Shown piece by piece: positions 1 to 50,582 of a stretch of 64,000 nucleotides of DNA. How positions within the stretch are numbered: the stretch's first letter is position 1; every line of letters starts with the position of its first letter. A program made the translations under genes and the position numbers. Below the pieces are notes generated by a model. The model was not told the DNA's origin, did not search any database, and worked only from the letters and a program-made list of their open reading frames with translations. This DNA is from Phymorhynchus buccinoides (Eukaryota; Mollusca; Gastropoda; Neogastropoda; Raphitomidae), in assembly GCA_017654935.2 (NCBI GenBank), contig CM065690.1:9572406-9636405 (forward strand), in the 5' to 3' direction.

Positions 1-325
1 CTGCATCCGTCACTCGCCCTACATAACTCAGAACCAATTGCTATAGAATAAACCTTTTCTGCATCCGTCACTCGCTCTGCATGACTCCACTCATCACATC
101 GAACCAGGAGCTATAGAATAAACCATTTCTGCATCCGTCACTTGCTCTACATGACTCCACTCATCACACCGAACCAGGAGCAATAGAATAAACCATTTCT
201 GCATCCGTCACTCGCTCTACACTGTGACTCCTCTCAGCATGTAAAAACATGAAACATAGAATTGTTTTTTGCCCCCATCACTCGCTGTGACTTCGTTGAT
301 CCTACCGAAACAGGAGGAATAGAAC
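1..325. repeat. Tandem repeat of about 68-70 bp
   Basis: About four diverged copies of a unit with CTGCATCCGTCACTCGCT and GAATAAACC. A similar sequence resumes after the inserted element that ends at 521. Confidence 0.8.
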
Positions 326-521
326 AAGGCCGTGTACACACATAAGCGGATATTCCATGCGGAAACCTGTGCGCAATCCATAAATAAGTGAAACAAGGAA
401 CGGAAAAGATGCGCGCATGTGTCCAAATTTTCCCAATATGCGTAAACTTTTATCCTTCTTTCTTCCACTTATTTAGGGTTTTCCGTACGGAACTTACGCG
501 TCTAATGTGAACCCGGCCTTA
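326..521. mobile_element. Short inverted-repeat element K, longer copy
   Basis: Begins AAGGCCGTGTACACACATA and ends ACCCGGCCTT, with loosely inverted ends. It shares the segment around ATGCGTAAACTTTTATCC with a shorter copy at 36548-36662. It interrupts the 68-bp tandem repeat. Confidence 0.6.
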
Positions 522-2896
522 ACCTTTTCTCCACCCGTCCCTGGTCCTACATCGCTTCACTAAGTCCAAGAACAATACAACAGCATATTTATTGTTAGTA
601 TTCAAGAACCATATAGGCGCAATAGCCTAGCGATCATCTGTTTAGTTTAGTTAGTGCTCGAGCTACAATTAGTTCCTGTAAACAATGGCAGTCTATCCAC
701 CGACAGTGAAATCAAGAGTTAAGTCATAAACCAATTGTTTATTGGAATGATTAACGGCTCAAAATGACACAATCATAAAAAAACCACCCAACAACAGCAG
801 TTCATTAGGCTATGTAAAGAGGGATGAGTTGGGGTGAAGGGAGGCAGAGGATGATGTAAGGCCAAAGGAGAAGGAAGAGGGGTATAGTAGAGAGGGAATA
901 GGAGAACAACTGAGGCAGGTGGGCATGCACATTTTGTGTGGACATTTAGGTTATCTCTCACTCCATCCTTTCCATTCTTCAGTCTTATCTTTTTATAAAT
1001 GAGTACATTAGTTGATACGAAATGTGTATGCTGAGATAATGGTGTCACCGATGAAAAAAAGTAGTTTTTTGTTGTTGTGTGTGGTAATAATGATATTGAT
1101 TCAAAGCTGGTTTTGTGTTTCAAAGTTTTTTTGTTTTTGTTTTAAGTTTGCTCTTCTTTCCATGTATGTATTTGAAATAATGGCGTTACTGAAGAGAAAA
1201 AATGGAGATTTTTTTGGAATGATTACAATTTTGCTTCACATCCATTTTTCTTCCTTTTTGTTCTTGTTTATTAGTTTAGATCACACATTCTTTCTTTGTG
1301 TTTCTCAATAATGGACTGGTTTGTAATCTTACCATTTAAATATTGTTTTTGAATGTATATTTTGTGTACAAATGTATACCCATGTAATTAATAAAATATT
1401 TATTATTTTTCTCATGAAATTCCACACTTGATTTCAAATATTCTGACATTCCTGGACTGAAACTTGTGATTATTATTATTTTTTTATATGTATATAAATA
1501 TATTCACCAAAATTTTGTTTTACACTTTCTTGTGCTGCTTGCATCTTGTATGAGTGTGTATGTGCAAATGTGCATGTGAATTACAGACAATATTTTACAA
1601 CAATTCACACACACCCAGAGACACAGACACACCCAGACAGAAACACACACACACACAAAGGATTCAGACAAATTTAATGCACCACCAAAGTTACATCCCC
1701 AAACCTTTAACAATGTTCATACACAAAAGTCATATCAGTCACTGTAAAATAATTTTAAAGTAGAAATAAAATAAAATGTTAAAAAAAAAGTAAAACAAAA
1801 ACCACAACTTTTGATTACTTGAATGAAGTATTATGTTTTCCACAATCAATAAACATGATATGTGTTGTATCAAATTAAAAAACAACAAAACAAATTTGAT
1901 TGGTATTTGATACTCGAGTCTGAGGTCCTACCCCATCGATGTCAGAAGTAATGTGACTGTCCCATATGTCTCTCTTGGGACAGAGAGGGCGTTAAGCCCT
2001 TATTTTCGTCAGATACACAACATTTCAAATCTTATAAAGTACATGAGAAAAGTGTCAATCAAATAATATATTTTAAAAAGACAAGAGGCAAAGCCTTCAA
2101 GGCTCTCATGTGGGACAACAACAAACAAAGATTGAGGGGGGTGTCTAACGTACAAGATTGCCAATAAAATTGTAAAGTACAAATGAAACTATCGTTAATG
2201 GATACAACTAAAAAAAAAGGGCCAGACCCGGAACCATTGGCATGACAGACAGACACTCTACCAACGAGAGTGTTGATGAGTTTCTTAACTCATGTTGCCT
2301 GTTGAATACTCTCTAACCCACTAATCTAAAATGTAATCTGTTTACAGTGTTGTTTTAAGTATTTAATTATTCAAATCATTATTGTTTGAAAGCTTGCACA
2401 GTTAGGTCTAAGTGTGCAAAGTTTGAACAATGTATGTTTCCCGAGAAAATGCCAACGTCAAAGTTTGGAGATTAGACCACGGACGCAGCACGAACGAAGT
2501 TAACACGAGTGAGCCAAACAAAATGAAGTCAATTGCACATTCTCATTGAGTTAAGTTCACACAAATACTGTGCATGTGTAAAAATGGTACCATAAAAGGT
2601 TTTTCCTATTTTTAATAATTACCTTTAAAGCAACTTCCAGTTAGACTATGTTCAAGGATGACTAGAACAATTTAAAAACAGAGAAACATACACAACCATG
2701 CAGAAGGATGAAACAATTGCACACAATGTCCAACAAAGCCCAGATACCTCCAGGCATAATAAACAATCCCTAATGGCACTCAATGAATATCAGACCTGTT
2801 TACCCCTATTTCGCAAAGTTGTAATTTCAGAAACAAAAAAACGTAAACAAAAATGTAATCCAACGCGTGACCAAGGAACGTCGATATCGTACTGAC
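522..2896. other. Non-coding stretch
   Basis: AT-rich, with a CA-rich patch at 1590-1665. A fragment at about 1935-2010 (TCCCATATGT...GGGACAGAGAG) resembles parts of element family G. No convincing exon. Confidence 0.5.
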
Positions 2897-3086
2897 CTGA
2901 GTGTGCAATACTAATGTCCGTCGAGCAGTAGACACAGAACACATGCTCGTCACCTAGTGCTGAACGACGTATTCCTGGAATATTTAGGTAACTTTCCCGA
3001 AATTTCTGTGCCACTTTTGATGTCTTTTCTTTTGATTTTCGACCAGAAGATACAGAAGCTTCGTAATGCACTCGCTTGGACGCCAT
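2897..3086 (-). pseudogene. First exon of a BED/hAT-type zinc-finger gene or transposon remnant
   Basis: ATG at 3084-3086 in a CAAAATGGCG context; the open frame ends at a strong donor (CTCAG then GTCAGT). It contains FCVYCSTDISIAHSG, the C-x2-C half of the zinc finger found in many animal hAT-derived proteins. I could not recognise further exons toward coordinate 1, so it may be a truncated gene, a live gene leaving the window, or a fossil. Confidence 0.5.
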
Positions 3087-3873
3087 TTTGAAAGAGAAAA
3101 GGAAATGTTTTACCGCATCGTTTCAAAAGCTTCGCTTACCGACACAACTGTATTTTTTTTTTTTATATTTAGGAATTTTTTTTCCTGGATTTTTTTTCCG
3201 TAGCCGTAATTTGACTTTTCCCCTGTACAAATTACGGCAAAATTGGGATGGTAAACAGGTCTGGAATATTGACCCAAGCACCGACACTTACACCTTAAGA
3301 GAAATCCTGAAACGGAAAGAGATCAACTCACCAAAGCCACTTAAAAATCCATGGATATTTACAAAGAAATTAGAGGCAAGGAGAGGAGACAGTGAAAATA
3401 CACAAAGGTGAAAACTCTCCTTAAATTAACTCCCCTCCACCAAAATTACTTGCGACACCCTCCGCCAGGCTCCGCATGAGCAAGTGTCAAAGGGAAGCAA
3501 ACCCAGCATCCTCCTCAAAAAAGGATGTGCCAGATATCTACAAAACTATACAGACTTATGACATACAAAATGTCTTTCTGTCTGATAAAAAAAGAAGAGG
3601 AATGATGTTTACTTGGACCCAACAAATCAGTCTCTTTGTGTTGCATTTAAAAAAAAAAAAAAAAAAAGACAAACGTAACATGTCTATCTTCATTACTAAG
3701 TACATTCTTTGCCGGAAGTCATACGAGTTTTACTGTAGAGCTAACTGAAAAGAAAAGGCGGCGGGAGTTGGGGATGCGTTAATCCAAGATATATCCATTC
3801 GGTTGGGAGACTGTCGATGGTTTTACAGAACATGGGAACAAACCTGTTTGAAGAACAAGTTTGAGATGTCACC
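3087..3873. other. Non-coding stretch
   Basis: Poly-T and poly-A runs and no recognised gene or repeat family. The left end may be the promoter of the zinc-finger exon. Confidence 0.4.
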
Positions 3874-4100
3874 TTAACCCTTTTGCAGCCAGCTATTTTT
3901 CAGCCCCCCCCCCCATTAAACTTACCTGCGTAGAGAAAACAAATCTGCAATATTGGGAATTCCTCTGTGACACGCATAAAATTAGGCCTATCCTTACCTC
4001 CAAAAATTACAAAAATAGGGTGTTCAGATAACAGGCCCTGATTTGATGCTTTTTAGTGATGTAGGTTGTGGTGCAAAAATGCGACATTGGTGGTGGTTAA
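3874..4100. mobile_element. TTAA-flanked MITE, family P1, decayed copy
   Basis: TTAA at both ends. Shares GTGACA, CCTATCCTTAC, TTTGATGC and AATGCGACATTGG with better copies at 42.2 and 45.3 kb. Confidence 0.7.
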
Positions 4101-5674
4101 GCTATTAAGTAAACTTCAATCTTTTCTTTCCAGTTTATGTAAAGAAGCCAAAAACATGGCCAGCAAACGATAGCTATACTTACAATCTAAGCCAGTACGT
4201 GTGTAAACTTGTGTATAAATTTATGACAAGGAGGATCCAATAGTGATATTGCAAATATTATTACTTCAAGTGACAGTAACCATGTTGAGTCATCACATCA
4301 CAGACATCGATACCCATTTGGGTGGAATACTTCAAGAGTCATGGTACAGAGACATGAAATCCTTTGTAAAGTATATATGTCAGAATAAAAATCTGTCACA
4401 GTCACAATATAAAATCATCACATTAACAACAATATAAACTCGTCGCCGTCAGGTGAAAACATGTTTTCACACATTTACTGTAATCAGAAAAGACACAAAA
4501 TAGGTGTTACTTTAAAAACGTAGGATCGTTTGATCATACATTGCTATTAGATTAATACAAAAAATACAAAAATACTATCACAAGAAGCACCTTTGACCAT
4601 CAATACTGTTGTGACTAATGCTATTGGTAAAATAAAAAAATAGTCCCAAAATATTGTCATGTCAAGTATGTTAGATATCTTCAAGCAATACACCAATACA
4701 TGTAGAAATACATAATAAAACAAATTGTCAAAAGAAAATGATTTAAAATGGCACACATGAATACAGAAGCAATTACCTTTTTCCTGAAATAATCTATGCA
4801 GGATATACAATGTCACATGATCTTCTCAAAAAGTGAATTATCAACTGTCAATATGACATTAAAACAATTACATTTATAATGAGGTATCAAGAAAACAGAA
4901 ACAGGAATGAAAATCGTTACAATTAGCACAGTGAAACGTCATGTACGCGCTATATTCACAAATCCATATTCAACCAGGCATGCATTATGATATGTCTTGG
5001 TTTTCTAACATTTTTTTAAATGAAAAATGTAAAAAAAAACCTGTCAATTCAGCTTTCCCTTTCCTTTATCAACTTTGATAAAGATGTCAACACTATGAAA
5101 TATGCACAACTCATGTCCGTTGTGCTTAGGATTTGCAATTAAAAAGTAGTCTTACAATAAAGTTTCAACAATGTTCACAACCACATAGTTCCTCCAAACA
5201 AGATGGGGAAAACATATAACAAATAACGAACTTCAAATACACGAGAAAACCCCCATCATCAACAAAATCTGCCGTGTGTATAAGGCACAAGCTCAGTCAC
5301 TTTAAAAAGCATCAATTCTTGCAGCCTTTATTTATTAAAAAACACACCAAACAACAACTCAGTAGAATAAAGGAATGTAGTTTGTTGATGAATTCAAAGT
5401 GGTTTGTAAAACGATTATAAAAGGCCACACAAGAAGATTAAGAACGAATCCTCTCTCTCACTAACTCTCTCTCTCTCTCACACACACACCCATTCTCCAT
5501 TTAAGCAAGCATACAAACACCCTCCCCCAACACCTCTCCTCTCATCCCCCCCCCCCATAAGCACCCATTCATTCCATTTAAGCAAGCATACAAACACCCT
5601 CCCCCAACACACACCCAACGCCTCTCCTCTCACCCCCCCCCCCCCCCCCCCCACTACACACGCATCATTCCACT
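4101..5674 (-). other. MYO6: Probable MYO6 3' untranslated region
   Basis: No coding signal. An AATAAA-type signal on the minus strand at about 5326-5335 is a candidate poly(A) site; others may lie further on. A 75-80 bp direct repeat ending in poly-C runs (about 5485-5652) follows the stop closely. The extent of the UTR is a guess. Confidence 0.4.
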
Positions 5675-43886
<38,212 letters not shown>

Positions 43887-43989
43887 GGTCACTGGTTAAG
43901 GCTAGGAGACCTCTCCCTGTACATAAGGAGAATGAACATTCAGCAAGGAAAGTGCAACGCAAGGGGTTGATGGGTGGGTGGGTGTGCAG

Positions 43990-44649
43990 AGAGCAATGCG
44001 TCCCAGTTTGAAGCCCTCTGTAGCATGGGGCACCCACACCTTCTTGCCCCCAGGCAACTGAGACCTCTCTAGTAGAGCTCTCTGTGAATGAAAATGAGGT
44101 TCAACGTCCACTCGGCTGCAAGCAGCACATGTGAGATGAACCATCAACCAACCACCATTTACAGCTCTCTGAACATACACTGATACAGGGAATAGTTAAA
44201 TAGTGAACCATTCAGCAAGTACAAAGCAAGGGTGGGTTAAATGGGTGGGTGGGTGGATGTGAAAAGAGCAATACGACCCAGTTTCAACTAGAAGCCCCCA
44301 CACCTTGTCGCCTCCATCCATTGTTCACTGGCTTAGGCTAGGAGACAGGTCTCTCTCTGTACATAAAGGAGAATAGTGAACCCTTCATCAAGACCCCCCA
44401 AAAGTGCAACCATGGTTGGTTGGGAGGCCGTGTGTGGGGTGGATGTGCAAAGTATTCCAAGTTTGAAGCCCTGTCACTGTGGGGTGGGGTACCCACGATG
44501 GTTCACTACAGTGTTCAGACTAGACCTCTCTCTCTGCACAGCGGATTACATAGTAAACATTCAGCTTTAACAAACGCACAGAGAGGGGGGGGGGGGGGGG
44601 GCAAAGAGAGAGGGAGGGGGAGAGAGAAAGAGACAGGCAGAGAGAGACA

Positions 44650-44743
<94 letters not shown>

Positions 44744-44890
44744 CACAAACACACAAACACACACAGAGAAACTTAGAATGAGAGGGCAATACATCCAGTT
44801 TTATTCAAACCTCTGATGGGCAGGGCAACCACAAATTCCTTTTCACTAATTCAAGCTAGTCGGAGACGTCTATCTGCATAAATAAATATG
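43990..44890 (-). repeat. Four decayed copies of the MYO6 exon 1 edge
   Basis: At about 43998, 44274, 44456 and 44786. Copy 1 still reads GGKKVWVPHATEGFKLGRIA on the minus strand; each is followed by AGACCTCTCT or similar and CATTCAGC. Copies decay with distance. Confidence 0.85.
44580..44740. repeat. Poly-G run and (AG)n tract
   Basis: G-run at 44584-44600 followed by imperfect then pure AG to about 44739. Confidence 0.95.
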
Positions 44891-45331
44891 CAAACTTGTG
44901 TAAAGCAGAGAGAAAAGAATGCATGAATGAATTGAATGTGTGTGTGTGTGTGTGTGTGTGCGTGTGCATGCGTGCGTGTGTGCCTACGTGTGTGCATGTT
45001 CTGAATGTGAGTGACCAAGTGAATTGTGGGTAGTACTACTACTAGTAAAGGTGGGTAAGACAAGGAAAATTGGGTGGGATGAGACATCTGACCTAGTCCA
45101 TTTCGAAGAGGAAGGAGAAAAGACAGAAAAAGAGAGTGAGAGATAGTAACTAAAACACATGTTTCTTTGCACATGTATAACTGTCATGGACATTATGATA
45201 AAAACCATACTTATAGGCAAAGAAACTCTATGGAGAGCCGTCCGGATGACAATGAAGTTATTTTCCCCCCAGATAATTATGAAAGGATAATTGATATATA
45301 TATATTGCTAAACAATAATTTTCTGCTTTCT

Positions 45332-45569
45332 TTAACCCTTTCACCGCCAGCCATATTTCAGCCAAAAATTGCTCCATTAAATTTACCTAGGTAGAGAACA
45401 AAATCCATCTGCAGTATTGGGGATTCTTCTGTGACATAAGGTCTATCCTTACTTCCTAAAACTAAGACAATAGTGTCTTTGGATAATAAACCCAAATTGA
45501 TGCCTTTTAGTGACATAGGTGTTAAATCACTGTGGTGCTAAAATGCGACTTTGGCGGTGAAAGGGTTAA
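45332..45569 (+). mobile_element. TTAA-flanked MITE, family P1
   Basis: Same ends and body as 42163-42408. Confidence 0.87.
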
Positions 45570-45970
45570 AAAAAAAGAAGTTTAATGTACTTTCCAAAAA
45601 TGTATGTCTTAATTGTCAAAAAATTATATAAATTTTGGCTGCTGGCACTTACTACTCATACACTGATACAGTCATAGTCATTACTTTTGGATAAAAAGAA
45701 GTCACCTTTAAAGCCACATAGCTCAGAAGTACACACAAACACTGGTCACACTGTGTTGAGGTTGTGAATATCAGGTATGTAACTCTAAAATTGCCAGCAT
45801 GATTCACGTACACTACCAATGTCAAGTGCTAGGATGCTTCAAATAAACCGTGGTCACGAAATGAAGATAACATTAACAGATAGCAGGGAAAGCTTCCTGT
45901 ATCAACATGCTTGCAAAGCAGACTATACTACTGGGTACCACCATTTGCAAAAGGATCACAAATGATAAAG

Positions 45971-45971
<1 letters not shown>

Positions 45972-46031
<60 letters not shown>
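45972..46031. repeat. (GT)n microsatellite
   Basis: About 30 GT units. The rest of 45570-46580 shows no recognised feature. Confidence 0.95.
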
Positions 46032-46033
<2 letters not shown>

Positions 46034-46581
46034 CTTGCGTTTAAATGCTATTCCTTGTTTAATTTAGTTTACTTGAAATAGCAGGCAACAAGTATGGGTG
46101 TTTGTGTGTTTTTTTCTTTCTAATATATGCTATTCCTCATTTCTTGGGGGATGAGGGTGAAGGTGGGTGGGTGAGATGAGGTAGGGAAGGGGAACAGAAA
46201 CAAGCCTTTGTACATTTGTACTTACTGGTACCTATAAAAAATAAAGTCTACCAACAAAAAAAAGCCATGTAATTAAATGAGTTTACATGAATTTACGCAT
46301 GACATATATTTAATCTTAAAAAAAAAAGATATATGTAAAATAAAATAAAAGGATAAAGACACTCACAGAAACACATGCTGGGTATACATGTATTTATCAT
46401 TTATGTATGCTCAAGTTTACACACACACACATAGTAACATACACAGTACACACACACACACTCATAAACCCAGCCTGATTAGTAGCAAACAAAACCATGT
46501 AATGAGAACATTAACTTTTAGTTTACTTTAAGGTAAAGTCAAACTCTATTGTGTTATGTGTGCAGTACACAGTAAGCTTAC

Positions 46582-46640
46582 CTGGTCACAACTTCAACAA
46601 GATACGACTCTCGCACACAGACCTAGCACCCTGCCAATTA
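46582..46640 (-). other. Candidate MYO6 non-coding first exon
   Basis: On the minus strand ACCAG is followed by GTAAGC at 46581, a strong donor, and the first coding exon has a plausible acceptor 5 nt before its ATG. The 5' end is not defined. Inference only. Confidence 0.25.
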
Positions 46641-46794
46641 AGTAACTGGTACTGGTAGGTGTGTAATTATCTTTAGTGAACCTCCCATAATTAGTAAGAA
46701 ACGTTACTTATTAACTGTTAGTGATCACCACTGAAACTACTATGCCTTGGCTTCTTGTATGAGTGTGCAAAATAACTCTTTAGACAACTGTCAG

Positions 46795-46907
46795 CAGTGA
46801 TGTCCCGAGGCCCCGGTCATAGGCCATTGACCTATTAAAATTGAAAATGACCTATTGTGTTCTCCCCTGTCAGGACAAATGTTTGATTACATTTTTAACA
46901 CTGGGTT
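46795..46907 (+). mobile_element. Left half of element F
   Basis: CAGTGATGTCCCGAGGCC and TGACCTATTAAAATTGAAAA match the first half of 53589-53810; ends where the LINE fragment begins. Confidence 0.75.
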
Positions 46908-48170
46908 CCTTCAGATAAATCTAACGTTATCAAAAAAAACAACGAAGACCAACGCATAGAACACCTTAGTGCGGCCACATCTGGAAATTCCAGAGTGGAA
47001 TACTGCTCAACTGCATGGAATCCACACACCACCAAATCAATTACGAAAATTGAAGCAGTCCAACGAAGAGCGGCAAGATATGTCAGCAACAACTATGACA
47101 CTACCAGCAGCATCACCGCCATGCTTTCTGACTTGAAATGGGAAAACTCAGAGGCAAGAAGAACCAAGCATCAACTGATCAAGTCACCATGCTATGCAAA
47201 ATTGTCAATGGCCTCGTGTGGAATCCGTTTAATTGGCCATCGGATAATCGGCCAAAGCCGCTTAATTGGCCAATTGCATCTGGAACAGAATTTTTTCTTC
47301 TTTAAAGCATGTGTTATTTTGTTCGTTTTTACGCCCAAGGCTGAAATCTTCAATTTCGCTTTATTGGCCACTTTTTCTCTCTATTTTTTCCTCTTTACCC
47401 CCCAACAACAGAGGCAGACAAACTGACAACACGCTTTTGACGTTTACATGGTTGAGTGTGAAGTTGGAAGGTGAGCTGTTGTCAATTGACAGACCCTGCA
47501 TGGCGTTAAAATCACTCAATAAAACAAAATCATTATCTTTTACTCGTGCTTCTGTCAAGTTGTAGGATTAATACACACACACACATCACAAAAAGGGAAA
47601 TAATTTGAATTTGAACTGCAACATTTAATTTTGATGTCATTGCTTTTGACTTGCATAATTGCGTCATACAGTATCTCGATGTTCGTTTTATCAGCCGATT
47701 CGCTTTATCGGCCATATTTTTCCTGGTCCCAAAAGTGGCCGATTAAGCGGATTCCACTGTATATCCCAACTGACATGTTTCTCCTCCCTGGCAATACCCG
47801 CACCAGATCAAGTCATGCACTAAAATATAGGCAAATAGCAGCAAGAACAAATACCTTTAAGTACAGCTACTTCCCTAGAATAGAATCATCCCTGTATGGA
47901 CTCCCTACCACTACCAGCACAAGCAGCTGAGGCTCCCTCAGTGGTACTCTTCAAGAGGGAGCTCAAAAACATCTCCTAGTTAGAGAGTTACATTCTAGTT
48001 AGGGGGTCAAAGATCAAAGTAGTGGTAAATGAAGGGAGGGAGCTGTGCCGGTTGGGGCTTTTTGCACGCGACAGGGCTTGCCCCCGGGGACCGCTACGGT
48101 AGCCGGATTGATACTGCGAAAAAAGGTCTATGGCTCAATAAATAAAAAAAAATAAAAAAAAGAGAGTAGA
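46908..48170 (+). mobile_element. LINE ORF2 C-terminal fragment, interrupted
   Basis: Reads EYCSTAWNPHTTKSITKIE and VQRRAARYVSN, typical of the ORF2 C-terminus of CR1/Jockey-like LINEs. After the insertion at 47218-47759 it resumes with IPTDMFLLPGNTRTRSSHAL, then a tail ending in A-rich sequence. Frame broken. Confidence 0.8.
47218..47759. mobile_element. Inverted-repeat DNA element inserted in the LINE
   Basis: TGGAATCCGTTTAATTGGCC at the left and its inverted match GGCCGATTAAGCGGATTCCA at the right, beside TA. Non-coding, pogo/Tigger-like ends. Confidence 0.8.
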
Positions 48171-48959
48171 GAGAGAACTATTGGAATTAGGATTTTTGTT
48201 TTTCCCCACATTGCGCATCCCATGACAGTCACTCAATGTCTAATGTGAGACGGCGTGACGAAAAGAATTTGAAGATTTGAAGACTCCTTGGCTGTGTCCA
48301 CATGCCATGGCACATCAAGAACATGATCATGATGATCATGATGATCTATCACACTCAGTCACAGTATATTACATTTCTTCAAAACAATCATCACCAAGTC
48401 ACAGCCTAGTTATAGAATAAATCAGACAAAAATTGTAGACTAAAATCAAACACAACAAGAAATCACCTTGTTTTTAATTGTCCTGTAGGCCCTATGTTGG
48501 TTTATAAATTTCCCTCCTCAGCAAGTAGGCTAAAGGTGGCAAGAGTGGGTGGACATTGTGGGCGGAGAAATGGAACTGAAATTAATCCGCGTACTGTCGA
48601 AACATCAAAACATAGTCCAAGAATAAAACGGTTCCTTTACTGATATTTCAGAAACAAAACAAAACTGTAATGGTTAAATGGTCAAGTATTTAGTTGTGTC
48701 AAATGAACCTTGAACTAGTATCTATGTACATTAAACAAATATACGTAAAGGAAACAAAATCACCCCCCTCCTACCCCCCTCCCACCCATGCCATCCTTTC
48801 TCGTTTCACTTTCGAAACTATTTTTGTGTGTAGTGTTTTTCAATTAACATTTTAAATGCAAATGCACTAAGAGATTGGCACAAGATGTTTTCTTTTTTGT
48901 ATATCATCCATTGAATATAAATAAAAATTATAATAAATATGATAGACTACAACTTTCGG
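48171..48959. other. Intergenic stretch
   Basis: No exon or repeat recognised. May contain shared upstream sequence of the head-to-head genes. Confidence 0.35.
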
Positions 48960-49142
48960 TTTTCAACGCGAGTTTAGAAACCGGTCACGGGAGGTAACTT
49001 CCATGTCATACCTGCAGATTCGTAAACTTCTAAATTTAGCTGAAGATTCAGAAACTTGAGTTGGGCAGACAACTTTTGAAGATCGTTGACAACATTGCGA
49101 TTTTGATCGGAACAAATTGTTGTGCAAACCATCTTTTAAAAT
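48960..49142 (+). other. Candidate PARP4 non-coding first exon
   Basis: AT-poor sequence ending in AAAAT followed by a perfect GTAAGT donor at 49143, about 5.4 kb before the acceptor and ATG of PARP4. The 5' boundary is unknown. Inference only. Confidence 0.3.
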
Positions 49143-49499
49143 GTAAGTTACTGTAAAATTATGCTCATCTTGTGCACCGTCAAATGCTACTGTCGTACTG
49201 ATAGTGTACGGTTGTCACCGTTGTGCTCAGATGAATCTTGCAAGACTTAGTCTAGTCTACGAAAGTTCAGAATTTACTAGATTTAAACTAAAGAGGAAGT
49301 AACGTTGGTATTAATAATACTATTATGGTAAGGCATTTTGAGGGGAACAAAACATCCTGTTTCAACTTAAAAGAAGCCTGCCCTGTTTGAAGCATTTACA
49401 TTTGCAGCAGAATCTTCAACATGATGAAGATTGTTTTAGACTGATATGATATGATATGAAATGAAATAATGCTTAACGCCCTCTTTACCCTTTCGGCCA

Positions 49500-49990
49500 T
49501 GTGGGGCAATGATATGAAATAAGGCTCTGTAGGCTTTTTATAGCCTTTTGCCCTCTACATATTGACTTCATTCGTTTTTGATAATCGGCGTAAAAACCGA
49601 TGGCTACTTAGCAGTTGTGTTATACTACTGATCCATTTTTGTAAAATTCATTGCATACACAATATTTTGAAAGTGCTTATCTATTGAATTTTTAAAAGCA
49701 TTTAATGATTTTGCATTTACTGCCTCATTGGTTAGATCATTCCATGCATTAACAATCCTGTTAGCAAAGAAAGTTTGTGCCAATTTAGTATTAGTAGTTT
49801 TTTTTTAAAGTTTATAATTATGTCCACGTGTTCTATCCTCCTCGCACAGAGTTAATAAATTTGTTGTGGTAGTATGATCATAAAGGCCATGTACAATTTT
49901 ATACACTTCAATAATATCACCTCTTAATCTTCTATACTCCAAACTTGGTAATTTTAAGTACTGTAGCCTATGTCAATTGGTCTGACATCC
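49500..49990 (-). mobile_element. LINE ORF2 C-terminal fragment
   Basis: The minus strand reads LEYRRLRGDIIEVYKIVHGL, DRTRGHNYKL and FFANRIVNAWNDLTNEAV, a second LINE type; an in-frame stop breaks it. Confidence 0.8.
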
Positions 49991-50077
49991 TTGGCTTAAG
50001 CCAAGGCAGAGTTTTCCTTTAAAATGTTTAACTAAAAAAAAACCACCTGTGTGTCACTGTCAGCGGTCAGGTGAGAA

Positions 50078-50494
50078 TCTAAATATATAAACGAGCTGTG
50101 TGTGTGTGTGTGTTTTTTTCTCCGAATAAAACCATATTTAACGTGGTTTTATCGCCGCCAAACTTTCATTGTATCCAGATGGATGATCCCGGGTCAACAT
50201 AGGGTACATTACAAAATTTACATTTTGCAACACGCTCCGTAATTAGCGTAATTAGTCAAAGTCAATTTGAAAGCGATCGCAATAGCAAGATACAATAGCC
50301 TAATGGTTAAGTCATCGCATACTGACACAAACGTTCCGGGTTCGAACTGGCGTTACGGGTTCGAACCTGGCTCCGTCAAAGTTTTTAAAACAAAAATTTG
50401 TTAACAATCAACCCAACACGCAAATAATTATACAGTGGATTCTTAATACAGTTGATTATGCTTATTATCCGCGAAGCGGGTAGTAACCGGCTAG
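50078..50494 (+). mobile_element. Non-autonomous Helitron, 417 bp
   Basis: Starts TCTAAATATATAAACGAG after an A, ends with the hairpin CCGCGAAGCGG and CTAG, followed by T: the Helitron pattern of 5'-TC, 3' hairpin, CTRR and insertion between A and T. Internal ATAGCCTAATGGTTAAGTC and GGGTTCGAACTGG look like tRNA A and B boxes. Confidence 0.82.
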
Positions 50495-50582
50495 TTTGCT
50501 ATGTTTTGTGATGCACTGGCCAGACATCCATTAAACATCGGATGGGAGATTTTCATAGACACACATCTGAACCTAAGAATTA

